A stretch of 39,978 bases of DNA, from positions 1 through 39,978 of the forward strand of contig NZ_AWWI01000158.1 in NCBI RefSeq assembly GCF_002760615.1. The letters are read 5' to 3'. A program made the translations under genes and the position numbers. The DNA comes from Puniceibacterium antarcticum. GTDB lineage: Bacteria > Pseudomonadota > Alphaproteobacteria > Rhodobacterales > Rhodobacteraceae. The stretch's first letter is position 1; each line of letters begins with the position of its first letter. Shown in pieces: positions 1 to 6,885 of the stretch. Under the pieces are notes generated by a model. It was not told where the DNA came from. It did no database searches and was given only the letters and a program-made list of their open reading frames with translations.

Positions 1-1
1 T

Positions 2-403
2 GGGGTGGTCTTCGCCGGGCAGGTTGTCGATCGCCATCTGCGCAGCTTCGCACTCTCGATGCTCACGCTGACCTTGGCGCTGATGATCACGTCTCTGGTC
101 TTCACGGTAAATTCCTGGGTCGGCATCGCGGTGATGCTGCTCTGGGGGCTGTCCTTCGGGGGCATGCCGACCGTCATCCAGTCGGGCGTAAGCCGGATCG
201 TGCGCGAGGAATCAGAGCTGGGCACGGCAATGATTGCCACGATCTACAACGTCGGGATCTTCGCGGGCTCCGCCCTGGGCGGTACGGCCTTGGCCATTGC
301 GGGGCTGTCGAGCCTTTTCTGGATCGTCGGCGCAACGATGGCTCTCAGCATCGCCGTGGTTTATTTCAGCCGTCGCAACGGCTTTCCGACAACCAAGTCT
401 TAA
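2..403 (+). CDS. MFS transporter, C-terminal part (5' end outside window)
   Basis: The open frame runs in from the window edge, so the GTG at position 5 is probably an internal codon. About 133 residues are visible. They hold four or five hydrophobic segments and a loop with the pattern GLSFGGMPTVIQ, followed by an acidic/basic cytoplasmic stretch (VREESELGTA) and a glycine-rich helix (NVGIFAGSALGG). These are typical of the last helices of drug:H+ or sugar-efflux major facilitator (AraJ/DHA1-like) proteins in the inner membrane. The gene ends with TAA at the border of the decayed zone. The substrate cannot be read from this fragment. MFS membership is likely; the subfamily is a guess. Confidence 0.75.
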   Translation, partial: GVVFAGQVVDRHLRSFALSMLTLTLALMITSLVFTVNSWVGIAVMLLWGLSFGGMPTVIQSGVSRIVREESELGTAMIATIYNVGIFAGSALGGTALAIAGLSSLFWIVGATMALSIAVVYFSRRNGFPTTKS

Positions 404-504
404 GCCTTGATTATTTTTACGGCTCTGATGGTGTAACCGCCCCCGACGGCATCACTGCGCCGGGGTGGGATCGCAACAATACAACTTGGGATGCGGTCAG
501 GTCG

Positions 505-720
505 GAGATTATCACGGTCGGACTCGATCTGGCGAGAAACATTTTTCAGGTGCATGGAGCCGACGGCAGGGGCCTGGCGGTCTTACGCAAGAAACTGCGG
601 CGCGTGCAGGTTCTGGAGTTTTTAGGCTAGCTGCCGCCTTGCGTCGTCGCGATGCAAGCCTGCGGCGGGGCTCACTTTTGAGGGCGCGAAATCGGTAAGC
701 TGGGCCACGAGGTTCGGCTG
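505..720 (+). pseudogene. IS110-family transposase, N-terminal relic
   Basis: Reading from about 511 gives ITVGLDLARNIFQVHGADG, the RuvC-like DEDD start of IS110/IS1111-family transposases (the Asp in GLDLA is the first acidic residue of the family). It continues as VLRKKLRRVQVLEF, then CVVAMQACGGAHF and GREIGKLGHEVRL, all recognisable family blocks. Two in-frame stops (TAG near 628, TGA near 677) interrupt it, and the similarity ends near 720, where the reading passes directly into a molybdopterin oxidoreductase tail. Only about 70 of the usual 300-400 residues remain, and no terminal repeats were recognised. It is a dead insertion-sequence fragment. Confidence 0.7.
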
Positions 721-722
721 GC

Positions 723-887
723 TTTGAGCGCCGTGTTCATGCGCTGACCGTCACGGGGTATGATCTGCCGCCGGGATGCGTCGCGGGCTATTATCCCGAG
801 CTCAACCCGCTTGTGCCGCTCGGCTACCATGAAAAGAACTCCCAGACGCCTGCTTTCAAGGGCACTCCGGTGGAGGTCGTGGCATGA
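723..887 (+). pseudogene. YdeP/FdhF-like molybdopterin oxidoreductase, C-terminal remnant
   Basis: The last roughly 54 codons read ERRVHALTVTGYDLPPGC followed by VAGYYPELNPLVPL and a short NSQTPAFKGTPVEVV tail ending at TGA. This matches the extreme C-terminus of YdeP-type, formate-dehydrogenase-like molybdopterin oxidoreductases, where the pattern (D)IPxGCxAxYxPExNxLVP followed by a SxTPxxK loop is characteristic. The rest of the protein (normally about 750 residues) is absent and replaced by the IS110 relic. Its stop overlaps the start of the fdhD remnant as ATGA, so both come from one ancestral operon. A homologous enzyme with an FdhD sulfur-transfer partner is a known arrangement. Confidence 0.65.
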
Positions 888-1370
888 CCTTGCAGACCGC
901 CGACTTCACCCACGCAGCGCTCTATCCCCTGGTATGCGAGGTGCCGGTGGCGCTCGTCTGCAACGCGGTGACGCTGGGCGTGATGATGGCCAGCCCAACC
1001 GATCTGGAGGATTTCGCCCGCGGCTTTGCCCTGACCGAGGGCGTGATCCGTGACAGCGCCGAGCTGCGCGAAATCGAGATCGTGCATCACGCCAAGGGGT
1101 TTGAGGCGCGCCTCTGGCTCACGCCCGCCGCCAACGCCCGCGCCGCGTCGGCGCTCGATGATCGGCCCCGTCGGCTGCGGACTTTGCGGCATCGACAGTC
1201 TGGACAAGGTCGAACGGACGCTGCCCGCCCTCCCCTCCTCCACCCTGCGCCTGACACTGCAGGAGCCTGCGCCGCTCCTGACTTGCTCCGCGCCCACCAG
1301 CCCGAGCATGACCGCACCCACGGTTGCCACGCTGCGGGTTTCTATGTGCCGGATCAGGGACCCAAGGCGG
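884..1370 (+). pseudogene. fdhD: fdhD (formate dehydrogenase accessory sulfurtransferase), frameshifted and truncated
   Basis: The initial frame encodes an FdhD N-terminus (VCEVPVALVCNAVTLGVMMASP, then DLEDFARGFALTEGVI). Near 1145-1160 the similarity moves one frame on, giving the diagnostic GPVGCGLCGIDSLDKV motif; the CxxC-type cysteines are the FdhD sulfur-transfer residues. Near 1270-1290 it returns to the first frame for LRAHQPEHDRTHGCHAAGFYVPDQG. The expected next block (VREDVGRHNALDKL) is missing or scrambled, so at least two frameshifts and a 3' truncation are present. FdhD transfers sulfur to the molybdenum cofactor of formate-dehydrogenase-like enzymes, which fits the upstream YdeP-like remnant. 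It is not expected to be functional. Confidence 0.75.
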
Positions 1371-1499
1371 CAGCCGCGGTATCGTCTGTGGATCGTCAAA
1401 TTGGTCGGGCTGGGCAAATGTCATGCTTTGACGCTACATCAGTTCGGCGCTTTGGACCAGAAAATACCAACCAACCGCCTCGTGCTCGTGTGTCACATC

Positions 1500-1558
1500 A
1501 TGTCCAATAAGTTTACATTATCGGACATTATCGGCGCAGCGTCCCGGCATGTCGGGAC
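1500..1558 (+). repeat. Tandem 10-mer plus two inverted repeats next to a decayed recombinase
   Basis: ACATTATCGG occurs twice in perfect tandem (1515-1534). The first copy also forms the right arm of an imperfect inverted repeat (ATGTCCAATAA at 1500-1510 against TTATCGGACAT at 1518-1528, one mismatch). A second inverted repeat, GTCCCG/CGGGAC, lies at 1541-1546 and 1553-1558. Such clustering beside a tyrosine recombinase relic suggests recombinase binding sites or an element end, but this is inference. The stretch 1371-1640 holds no credible gene. Confidence 0.4.
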
Positions 1559-1639
1559 ATGCACAAAGAACACGCTCAAACACATAGGACGGGCCTTCCG
1601 GTGATGCAGACACCGGGAGAGACCCATCTTAAGACGCGC

Positions 1640-2567
1640 CCCTGAACCTGCAGTCCTTTGTGGCGGACACTGACGTGCGCGACAAGTTGGTTGACACCGC
1701 CCGGGCTGTGCGCGGGCCGCTACCTCGGACCAAACGGTCATGACCTATGCCAAGGACTGAACGCTTCACCCGCCTGTGCCGGATGAAATGCACAGCCCCC
1801 TGCCCTTGTCACAGGAGATGATCGGCCTCTATATCGCCGATTTTGCGGCGCTCACGGGCAAGACCCCTGCCCTGCCGGTGTTGAGGATCAAGCGCCGCCT
1901 GTCCGGTCTCACCAGGAATTTCAAGCCGCACTGGCTGCCGCTGGATCGCTAGAACCACCACATCGCGACCATTCTGGCCGGGATCAAGCGCCGCCACGGC
2001 AGCCCGCCGGTGCAGAAAGAGGCGATCCTGCTGCTGGGCTATGCCAGAGGCCTGCGCCGGTCCGAGATTGTCAGTAGATGTGCACAATGGCAACTCACCG
2101 GACTCCGGCGGCTGGATCGAGATCCTGGAGGGCGGTGCTCTGCTGATCCTGAACGCCAAGACCGGCTGGCGCGAGGTCGAGATTGGGCGCGGATCATCCG
2201 CCACACCTGCCCGTTTCATGCCCTGCAGCAATGGCTGCACTTTGTCAGGATCGACTTTAGTCCCGTCTTTGTGGGCAGCTCGCGCGACTGAAAACGCGGG
2301 CTAGCAGCCCTGTTGGACGAAAAACTTGTGGCGCGGTTGATCAGGTTCTGCGTGCCGGATGCGGGTATTCGCGGCGATCTGCCCGCGAAGGATCGCGTCG
2401 CCCTCTTCTCAGGTCACAGTCTGCGCGCGGGGCCGACGAGCAGCGCAGAGGTGGACGAACGCAATGGCCAGAAGCAGCTTGGCCACGCCAGCGCTGAGAT
2501 GACCCGCCGCTGCCAGCGCCGCCGCGACCGGTTCCGCGTGAACCTGACCACGGCCGCAAGGCTGTGA
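1640..2567 (+). pseudogene. Tyrosine recombinase/integrase, multiply frameshifted
   Basis: Pieces in several frames assemble into one phage-integrase-type protein: PLSQEMIGLYIADFAALTGK and RRLSGLTRNF (N-terminal SAM-like domain), ATILAGIKRRHGSPPVQKEA, then LLLGYARGLRRSEIV containing the first catalytic Arg. A SGHSLRAG block (His and second Arg) and QLGHASAEMTRRC follow near the end. In intact relatives the final block reads GHxxxxMxxRY; here the nucleophilic Tyr position is Cys (RRCQRR). An in-frame stop near 1950 and frame changes near 2080 and 2280-2313 confirm decay. The family cuts and rejoins DNA at specific sites; this copy is presumed inactive. Confidence 0.7.
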
Positions 2568-2596
2568 CTCCCCTGCCCTACCGCAGAACCTTGCGC

Positions 2597-2998
2597 CTAA
2601 AATGGATTTTCCAACGCAGCACCGGTCGGTGCAAAATCACTGATATTCCCGGTCACAACGACGGCACCATGGCGTAGCGCCGATGCCGCGATCATCAAAT
2701 CAGCAGCATTATGGCCAATCTCAGCCGAGAGCCGTCCCCAGATGCGCGCATCCTCTGCCTCAAAAGCAAGCAGCCGGTCCGAAAATAATAGGACGGTCCG
2801 ATCAAGCCAGCTGCGGAGATCGTTTGCAAAGGCGGCATCGCGATGCTCCTGCTGGAGAATGCCGCGCTCGATTTCACCCAGTGTGATAACGCTCAGGAAA
2901 AGGTCCTGCTCGGCCTTGCCACGCAACCACGCCGCCACCTGAGGCGCACGGTCCGGTCGGCGGACAGACGAAATGACGTTGGTGTCGAGAATATACAT
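2597..2998 (-). CDS. PIN-domain ribonuclease toxin (VapC/FitB type)
   Basis: The 133-residue product begins MYILDTNVISSVRR, the PIN signature with the first catalytic Asp, followed by LSVITLGEIERGI (conserved acidic residue), GHNAADLMIAASAL (third acidic position) and VVTGNISDF (fourth). This set of acidic residues coordinates Mg2+ in VapC-family RNases that cleave tRNA or rRNA in the cytoplasm. ATG at 2998 is chosen because it overlaps the antitoxin stop as TGATG, the usual coupling in these operons; a TTG one codon upstream is possible. No disruption is seen, in contrast to the degraded genes around it, as expected if the module is retained for plasmid addiction. Confidence 0.88.
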   Translation of the reverse strand: MYILDTNVISSVRRPDRAPQVAAWLRGKAEQDLFLSVITLGEIERGILQQEHRDAAFANDLRSWLDRTVLLFSDRLLAFEAEDARIWGRLSAEIGHNAADLMIAASALRHGAVVVTGNISDFAPTGAALENPF

Positions 2999-3240
2999 CA
3001 AAAGCTTACGTCACGCGGCTCAGCTAGGGCGCGCGGGATATCCCCACCGGGAAATGACATCAAATGCTCTGCAAAACTCTCGCGCGCCTTCACAGCTCCA
3101 TCAACCAGCCTGTGGTAGTCTTCCGCAGACAGGATGACGACCGCAGGTTTGCCACGACGGGTGACTTCTTGCGGTGTCCCCGCCAGCGCAGCCTCAACAA
3201 CCGCACTGAACTTGTTTTTCGCGTCTTGAACTGTCCACAT
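2998..3240 (-). CDS. Phd/YefM-type antitoxin
   Basis: The 80-residue protein starts MWTVQDAKNKFSAVVEAAL and contains the GTPQEVTRRGKPAVVILSAEDY core, a classic Phd/YefM fold in which the N-terminal half binds DNA and the C-terminal tail neutralises the toxin. The ATG at 3240 is preferred over the GTG nine bases upstream because AGGTG stands at the right spacing before it. It is translated just before the PIN toxin. Phd-family antitoxins paired with PIN toxins are well known. Autoregulation is likely: a perfect palindrome TAGCTAGCTA lies at 3251-3260, immediately upstream. Confidence 0.88.
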   Translation of the reverse strand: MWTVQDAKNKFSAVVEAALAGTPQEVTRRGKPAVVILSAEDYHRLVDGAVKARESFAEHLMSFPGGDIPRALAEPRDVSF

Positions 3241-3250
3241 CGCCCACACC

Positions 3251-3260
3251 TAGCTAGCTA
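3251..3260. promoter_or_regulatory. Candidate operator of the toxin-antitoxin operon
   Basis: TAGCTAGCTA is a perfect 10-base palindrome 10 bases upstream of the antitoxin ATG, with a further partial copy (GGCTAGA) just beyond it. Phd/YefM antitoxins normally bind a palindrome of this kind overlapping their promoter. This is position-based inference. Confidence 0.4.
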
Positions 3261-3432
3261 TCAGGCTAGACATATGGTGGATTGACTCACTTATGTCAAG
3301 GCGAGGCAAAGTCAAAAGCTTCAGCTTGTTAAATTTGGAAGAAAAATCTTCGCTCGCAACCTTCAATCTAAAGTCGTCCAGCTACGTTATGCGAGACAGT
3401 AAATGGCCCAATTTCCATGCCTCTGATAGGCT

Positions 3433-3835
3433 ATGCCCGCCACTTCACCGAAGATCACAGCCAGCCTGCCCCAGCCGCAGGCCCTGATGAAATTCGCAGG
3501 CTGCGCCGAGATCCACGAGGAACAGGCCCCGGGCGGCAACAGCACGCGACAAGCGCTGGCGCAGATCGGCAAGGGTGACACGCTGGTTGCGGTCTGCATC
3601 GACCGTCTAGCACGGTCGCTATTGCACCTGTTCGAGGTGGTCGAGCGGTTGGATAACAAGGATGCCTTCTTCGGGTCATTGAAGGATCTGATCGACAAGG
3701 CATCACTGTAAGGCAAGGTCACGCTGCAGGTTCTGGGTGCTGCAGCCGAGTTCGAGCGTGCCGCCATCCGGGAACGGACCAACGCAGGGCATGCCAGCGT
3801 TCGCGCCAAAGGTTGCGCCGCCGCGCACCTCCCGC
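3433..3835 (+). pseudogene. Serine recombinase (resolvase/invertase) remnant
   Basis: The frame reads LMKFAGCAEIHEEQAPGGNSTR, then LAQIGKGDTLVAVCIDRLARSL and HLFEVVERLDNKDAFFGSL, followed by a TAA near 3709. It continues in the same frame as VTLQVLGAAAEFERAAIRERTNAGHASVRAKG. This is the C-terminal two-thirds of the Tn3-resolvase/DNA-invertase catalytic domain and its E helix. DRLARS keeps the DRLxRS motif and FERAAIRERT is the E-helix start. The N-terminal Ser nucleophile region and most of the C-terminal helix-turn-helix are missing. It is a relic of a transposon or inversion system. Confidence 0.72.
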
Positions 3836-3976
3836 GCTTCGCAAGGTGCGGCTGGCGCTACAGTACGGCTACACTTTTGCTTCCGGCGGCCGCAGGCGGA
3901 GTAAAGTGGTCAACCTTACGTTAGGAGATTGTCGAAGATATGCCACCAGCCGGGTCTGTGACGCAGGATACCGATC

Positions 3977-4000
3977 GAAAGTTGGCCGCGGCCAACTTTC
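3977..4000. promoter_or_regulatory. parS-like partition site 1
   Basis: The core GTTGGCCGCGGCCAAC at 3981-3996 fits the known repABC-plasmid parS pattern GTTNNNNGCNNNNAAC exactly, and the symmetry extends four bases on each side to a 24-base perfect palindrome. RepB, encoded at 5947-6885, is the expected binding protein. Location downstream of repC is one of the documented parS positions in repABC replicons. Confidence 0.72.
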
Positions 4001-4425
4001 CGTCAATGCAGATCAGTTTGGGGCGCAAGAAGACCATTGATGATGAGGCAGACATCTTTGTTTACCTGACAGGCGAAGCAGTCCTATGGTTGAAAGACTG
4101 AAACACACAGTATGGCATCATGAACTCGCCCATTTCCCGGACCGTTGATGGGTGCAGAAATATCGCCGCGCAGGCATTGTCCCCTCGAGGTGAATCTGAT
4201 TGTAAAGAAACCCATCGAAAAGATTAATGAAGACCCTGTTGATTGCAGTGTTCATGGACTGCGCTGAGGATATTTTAAAACGGCAGGCTTGGATACAATC
4301 CATTTGGGATCCGCCATGGTGCAGTCGAGTCATCGCAGTGGCCCGCATGCAATGGCGTACCTTAACGAAAAGGTCGCGTTTAGACAAATGCAGCCTAATC
4401 CCTCGATCCTCGAGAACCATGGCAT

Positions 4426-4447
4426 GAAGTTGGCCGCGGCCAACTTC
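4426..4447. promoter_or_regulatory. parS-like partition site 2
   Basis: A second copy of the identical 16-base core lies at 4429-4444, inside a 22-base perfect palindrome (flanks GAA/TTC). It is about 450 bases from site 1 and 80 bases beyond the repC stop. The exact repetition of a long palindrome supports RepB binding. Confidence 0.72.
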
Positions 4448-4529
4448 GGTGGGATTGCGGCGATCCGGCCCACTGTCACGTGGCGATGTCTAGGACAAAC
4501 ACAGCAGCGATCTGTTGGCTGCATCATTC

Positions 4530-5711
4530 TCAGGTATAGCTTCTCATATCGGGTTTGCACGTTTGGCTGAGTCTCGTGCCCGTCCTCAGCAAGCGTCCAA
4601 AATAACTTGTGGGGTCGGCAATGTTTGCAACACGTGCAGCGATTTCATCTTCGGCTTCAAGTGCAGCTCGCCAGCCTTTCGATGCGATGCCACCTCTCAA
4701 AACATCTGGGGCAATTCTCAGCATTTTTCCGAACTCATATACGATTTGAAGAGCGTGATGATCTGATCGTGGTATATCGGGGTAGAAACTCCGAATATGC
4801 GTCAGTGTTTGCCAGAGATTCGTCAGTGATTGGTGCGTTGTTTTTTTTGTATATGATTTTGGAGGTTCTTTGTGCCGGTCATTTCGTCCGTCTGTGGCGG
4901 ACGCCTCATGCGGCTCTGCGTTGTGTTTTTGCGCTAGGCAGGAGGCTTCAACCGGGGTGTTGACCGCGGTTCTGTTCGAGGTTTGAGCCGGGCTGCTTAC
5001 GGCACGGTAGTCAGCGATGATGCCTTTTAGTTTAGAGATGATGGCGCGGGCTTCGATGACCGTCGTCGTGGCACGACGCAGAACATTGCGGATGCTGTCG
5101 AGAAAATTCGTGACCTCGGTGTCGACGTCGAGGCGGAGACAGGCCATCCGGAGCGACTGGATGCAGGACCGCATCCCGCGCAGCTCGACCGCGTGGTCAC
5201 GGCGTTGTTGCGCCAAGTCCATGATTTCCTCTGACCGCGCCAGAAGAGGTGACAGGTCGATACCGAAGGCGCCAATCACCTTGCCACATCGTTGAATTGG
5301 AAATCGTTTCCCGTTGGCGCTGTCTTTCCGTGCGATCAGGCCAACATCTTCAAGTGTTTCCAGATGCCGGCGCAACTGGCGGTCGGTGATACCTTTCGCC
5401 CTGAAGCACAGGGTGGTGTTGGCTGCGTAGATTGTCAGAAGCGTTAGCGGCGTAATTGGACTGTCAATACCCGTTTTGGGATCCTTGCACGGCAAGCAGC
5501 TCAACAGCGCGTCTATGACGACAACCGATGCGGGGCGCAAACCAAGATCTTTCGCGGCGGTATTGACCGCGGCCAACAACTCACGGCGCCTGACAGGATG
5601 AAAATACGGCTGCTGCGCAACTGTTCCCACACCATCAAATGCGGTGTGTTCGTCTACGGCACAAATCGAGTGTGCCTCGGCTTCAAAAGCCGTTTCTGGG
5701 TGTTGGTACAT
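4530..5711 (-). CDS. repC: Plasmid replication initiator RepC
   Basis: The 393-residue protein matches RepC of repABC replicons in length and in its N-terminal half: FHPVRRRELLAAVNTAAKDLGLRPASVVVIDALLSCLP, then a winged-helix region GITDRQLRRHLETLEDVGLIARKDSANGKRFP. The C-terminal part has DIPRSDHHALQIVYEFGKMLRIAPDVL and ends with the typical DPTSYFGRLLR block. RepC binds the origin, which in this family lies within the repC coding sequence, so oriV is expected inside this gene. It is the third gene of repA-repB-repC, separated from repB by a 235-base leader with a counter-transcribed RNA. A parS-like sequence with one deviating base (5562-5577) lies inside the coding region. Confidence 0.93.
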   Translation of the reverse strand: MYQHPETAFEAEAHSICAVDEHTAFDGVGTVAQQPYFHPVRRRELLAAVNTAAKDLGLRPASVVVIDALLSCLPCKDPKTGIDSPITPLTLLTIYAANTTLCFRAKGITDRQLRRHLETLEDVGLIARKDSANGKRFPIQRCGKVIGAFGIDLSPLLARSEEIMDLAQQRRDHAVELRGMRSCIQSLRMACLRLDVDTEVTNFLDSIRNVLRRATTTVIEARAIISKLKGIIADYRAVSSPAQTSNRTAVNTPVEASCLAQKHNAEPHEASATDGRNDRHKEPPKSYTKKTTHQSLTNLWQTLTHIRSFYPDIPRSDHHALQIVYEFGKMLRIAPDVLRGGIASKGWRAALEAEDEIAARVANIADPTSYFGRLLRTGTRLSQTCKPDMRSYT

Positions 5712-5786
5712 ACATTTTCAGACGACAAAAAGATACCGGTCACCGAAATGGGTGTTGCAGCGTTGAAAATTTGGGGGTACCAATGA

Positions 5787-5846
5787 ATTGCAGTAAATCG
5801 GGACCCTCTGGAGTGCTTAACCGCCTTCGGGGGGTTTCTTTTTGTG
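5787..5846 (+). ncRNA. Putative counter-transcribed RNA in the repB-repC leader (incompatibility RNA)
   Basis: Antisense to the repC leader, the plus strand carries a hairpin AACCGCC-TTCG-GGGGGTT (5819-5837) running directly into TTTCTTTTT, a factor-independent terminator. A weak promoter candidate lies upstream (TTGAAA at 5763-5768, poor -10 about 17 bases on). A transcript of about 60 bases ending here matches the size and place of the small antisense RNA that represses repC in repABC plasmids. The 5' end is estimated. The hairpin is seen; the RNA is inferred from the family. Confidence 0.55.
5819..5843 (+). terminator. Terminator of the antisense RNA
   Basis: Seven-pair stem with one G/G mismatch and a stable TTCG tetraloop, followed by an interrupted T tract on the plus strand. 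In the repC mRNA the same bases form the hairpin that influences repC expression. Confidence 0.6.
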
Positions 5847-5890
5847 TGGTGCCTGCCTCCTCTAACTAGGTTTCTTGTTCGTTTCGTGAA

Positions 5891-5906
5891 GTTGGCCGTG
5901 GTCAAC
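5891..5906. promoter_or_regulatory. Degenerate parS-like site between repC and repB
   Basis: GTTGGCCGTGGTCAAC retains the GTT...AAC ends of the parS pattern, with GT in place of the central GC and one asymmetry in the arms. Position between repB and repC is a documented place for parS. Binding strength is unknown. Confidence 0.45.
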
Positions 5907-5946
5907 TAAATGAAAACAATGGGTTATGGGTTGAACCTCCGCACGT

Positions 5947-6885
5947 TCACTGTTTTTCAGCCTTCCAGGCCGCATATAGCTTTTCAAGATTGTCCTCGAC
6001 GAAGCCAATGAAGCCGTGTTCCTTTTTATCCGATATTTCAATCGTGAGGCGACGCCCCTTCGCCATGCACGCGACCGGTGTGTCACCGATCTTTCGCTGC
6101 GGGGCAGGGGGGGAAGCCTGCGAGGGCGCCGCATGTTCCGATGCCTGCATGTCTTTGATGATCGCCGCGATCTTCTCGGCGCCTGATCCTACAGCGGGAA
6201 GAAGCGCCATCGCTTCCTCATCGGTCGGTCGACCTTCCAGGCCGAAAAGACGGCGGAGTTCCAACCACTGCCTGCGGCCGACGTCGTGGGCTGCGCCGAT
6301 GCCGTATATGACATCCTGCGGAACATCCTTGGCAACGCCAATGAGTTTGCTCAACGTCCCCTTGTCCACGGCCAACACGTCGCAGATCTCGGCGCGCGTA
6401 AACCCCTGGTCTTCAAGTTTGACGGAGAAGATGGCCTGCTCGATGAAGCTGCGTTCAAGGCGGGCTGAATTCTCGAGGGCTTGGGATACCAGCGCTTCGC
6501 GCGGATCCATTTCCTTGATGAAGGCTTTGACTTGAATGCCGAGCCTGCGGCACGCCGCAATACGGCGACGACCATAGACGACTTCGTAGCGCGGTCCTGC
6601 CCCGCGGCGGTATCTGAGAAGGGCAGGGAGCTGCTGGCCGGATGTCTGGATGGATTCGACCAAGGCGTCGAGTTCGACGCTAACATCGAAGCGGTCGGCG
6701 ATGTCGGAGTCGGCAATGTCGTTTACATTGACGTCCTGCGCCGACTGTGAAGAAACCTGAGCCAGAACATCCGACATGCTTTTTAGCGCGCGCGGAGCAC
6801 CCTCATCCGTTCCGGACGCCTCAGGGGCAGCGGCAGTCTTGGACCCCATCTGCGCAAGGCTGCGTGACAGCAGATCACGTTTCAT
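5947..6885 (-). CDS. repB: Partition protein RepB (ParB family)
   Basis: This 312-residue ParB homologue has a charged N-terminus (MKRDLLSRSLAQMG), a ParB/Spo0J nuclease-like domain with ALLRYRRGAGPRYEVVYGRRRIAACRRLGI (the GRRR box that binds CTP in the family), and the helix-turn-helix LEDQGFTRAEICDVLAVDKGTLSKLIGVAK. The C-terminus is the dimerisation region (FIGFVEDNLEKLYAAWKAEK). It binds parS and works with RepA to segregate the replicon. Its start overlaps the end of repA by 11 bases, so the two are translationally coupled. The expected targets are the palindromes at 3977-4000 and 4426-4447. Confidence 0.94.
   Translation of the reverse strand: MKRDLLSRSLAQMGSKTAAAPEASGTDEGAPRALKSMSDVLAQVSSQSAQDVNVNDIADSDIADRFDVSVELDALVESIQTSGQQLPALLRYRRGAGPRYEVVYGRRRIAACRRLGIQVKAFIKEMDPREALVSQALENSARLERSFIEQAIFSVKLEDQGFTRAEICDVLAVDKGTLSKLIGVAKDVPQDVIYGIGAAHDVGRRQWLELRRLFGLEGRPTDEEAMALLPAVGSGAEKIAAIIKDMQASEHAAPSQASPPAPQRKIGDTPVACMAKGRRLTIEISDKKEHGFIGFVEDNLEKLYAAWKAEKQ

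Larger units (their letters stand above)
3836..4529. other. Non-coding segment downstream of repC carrying two parS-like palindromes
   Basis: No reading frame here resembles a protein. The notable content is two copies of the same perfect palindrome (3977-4000 and 4426-4447), listed separately. The rest looks like decayed sequence between the resolvase relic and the 3' end of repC. Confidence 0.55.
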
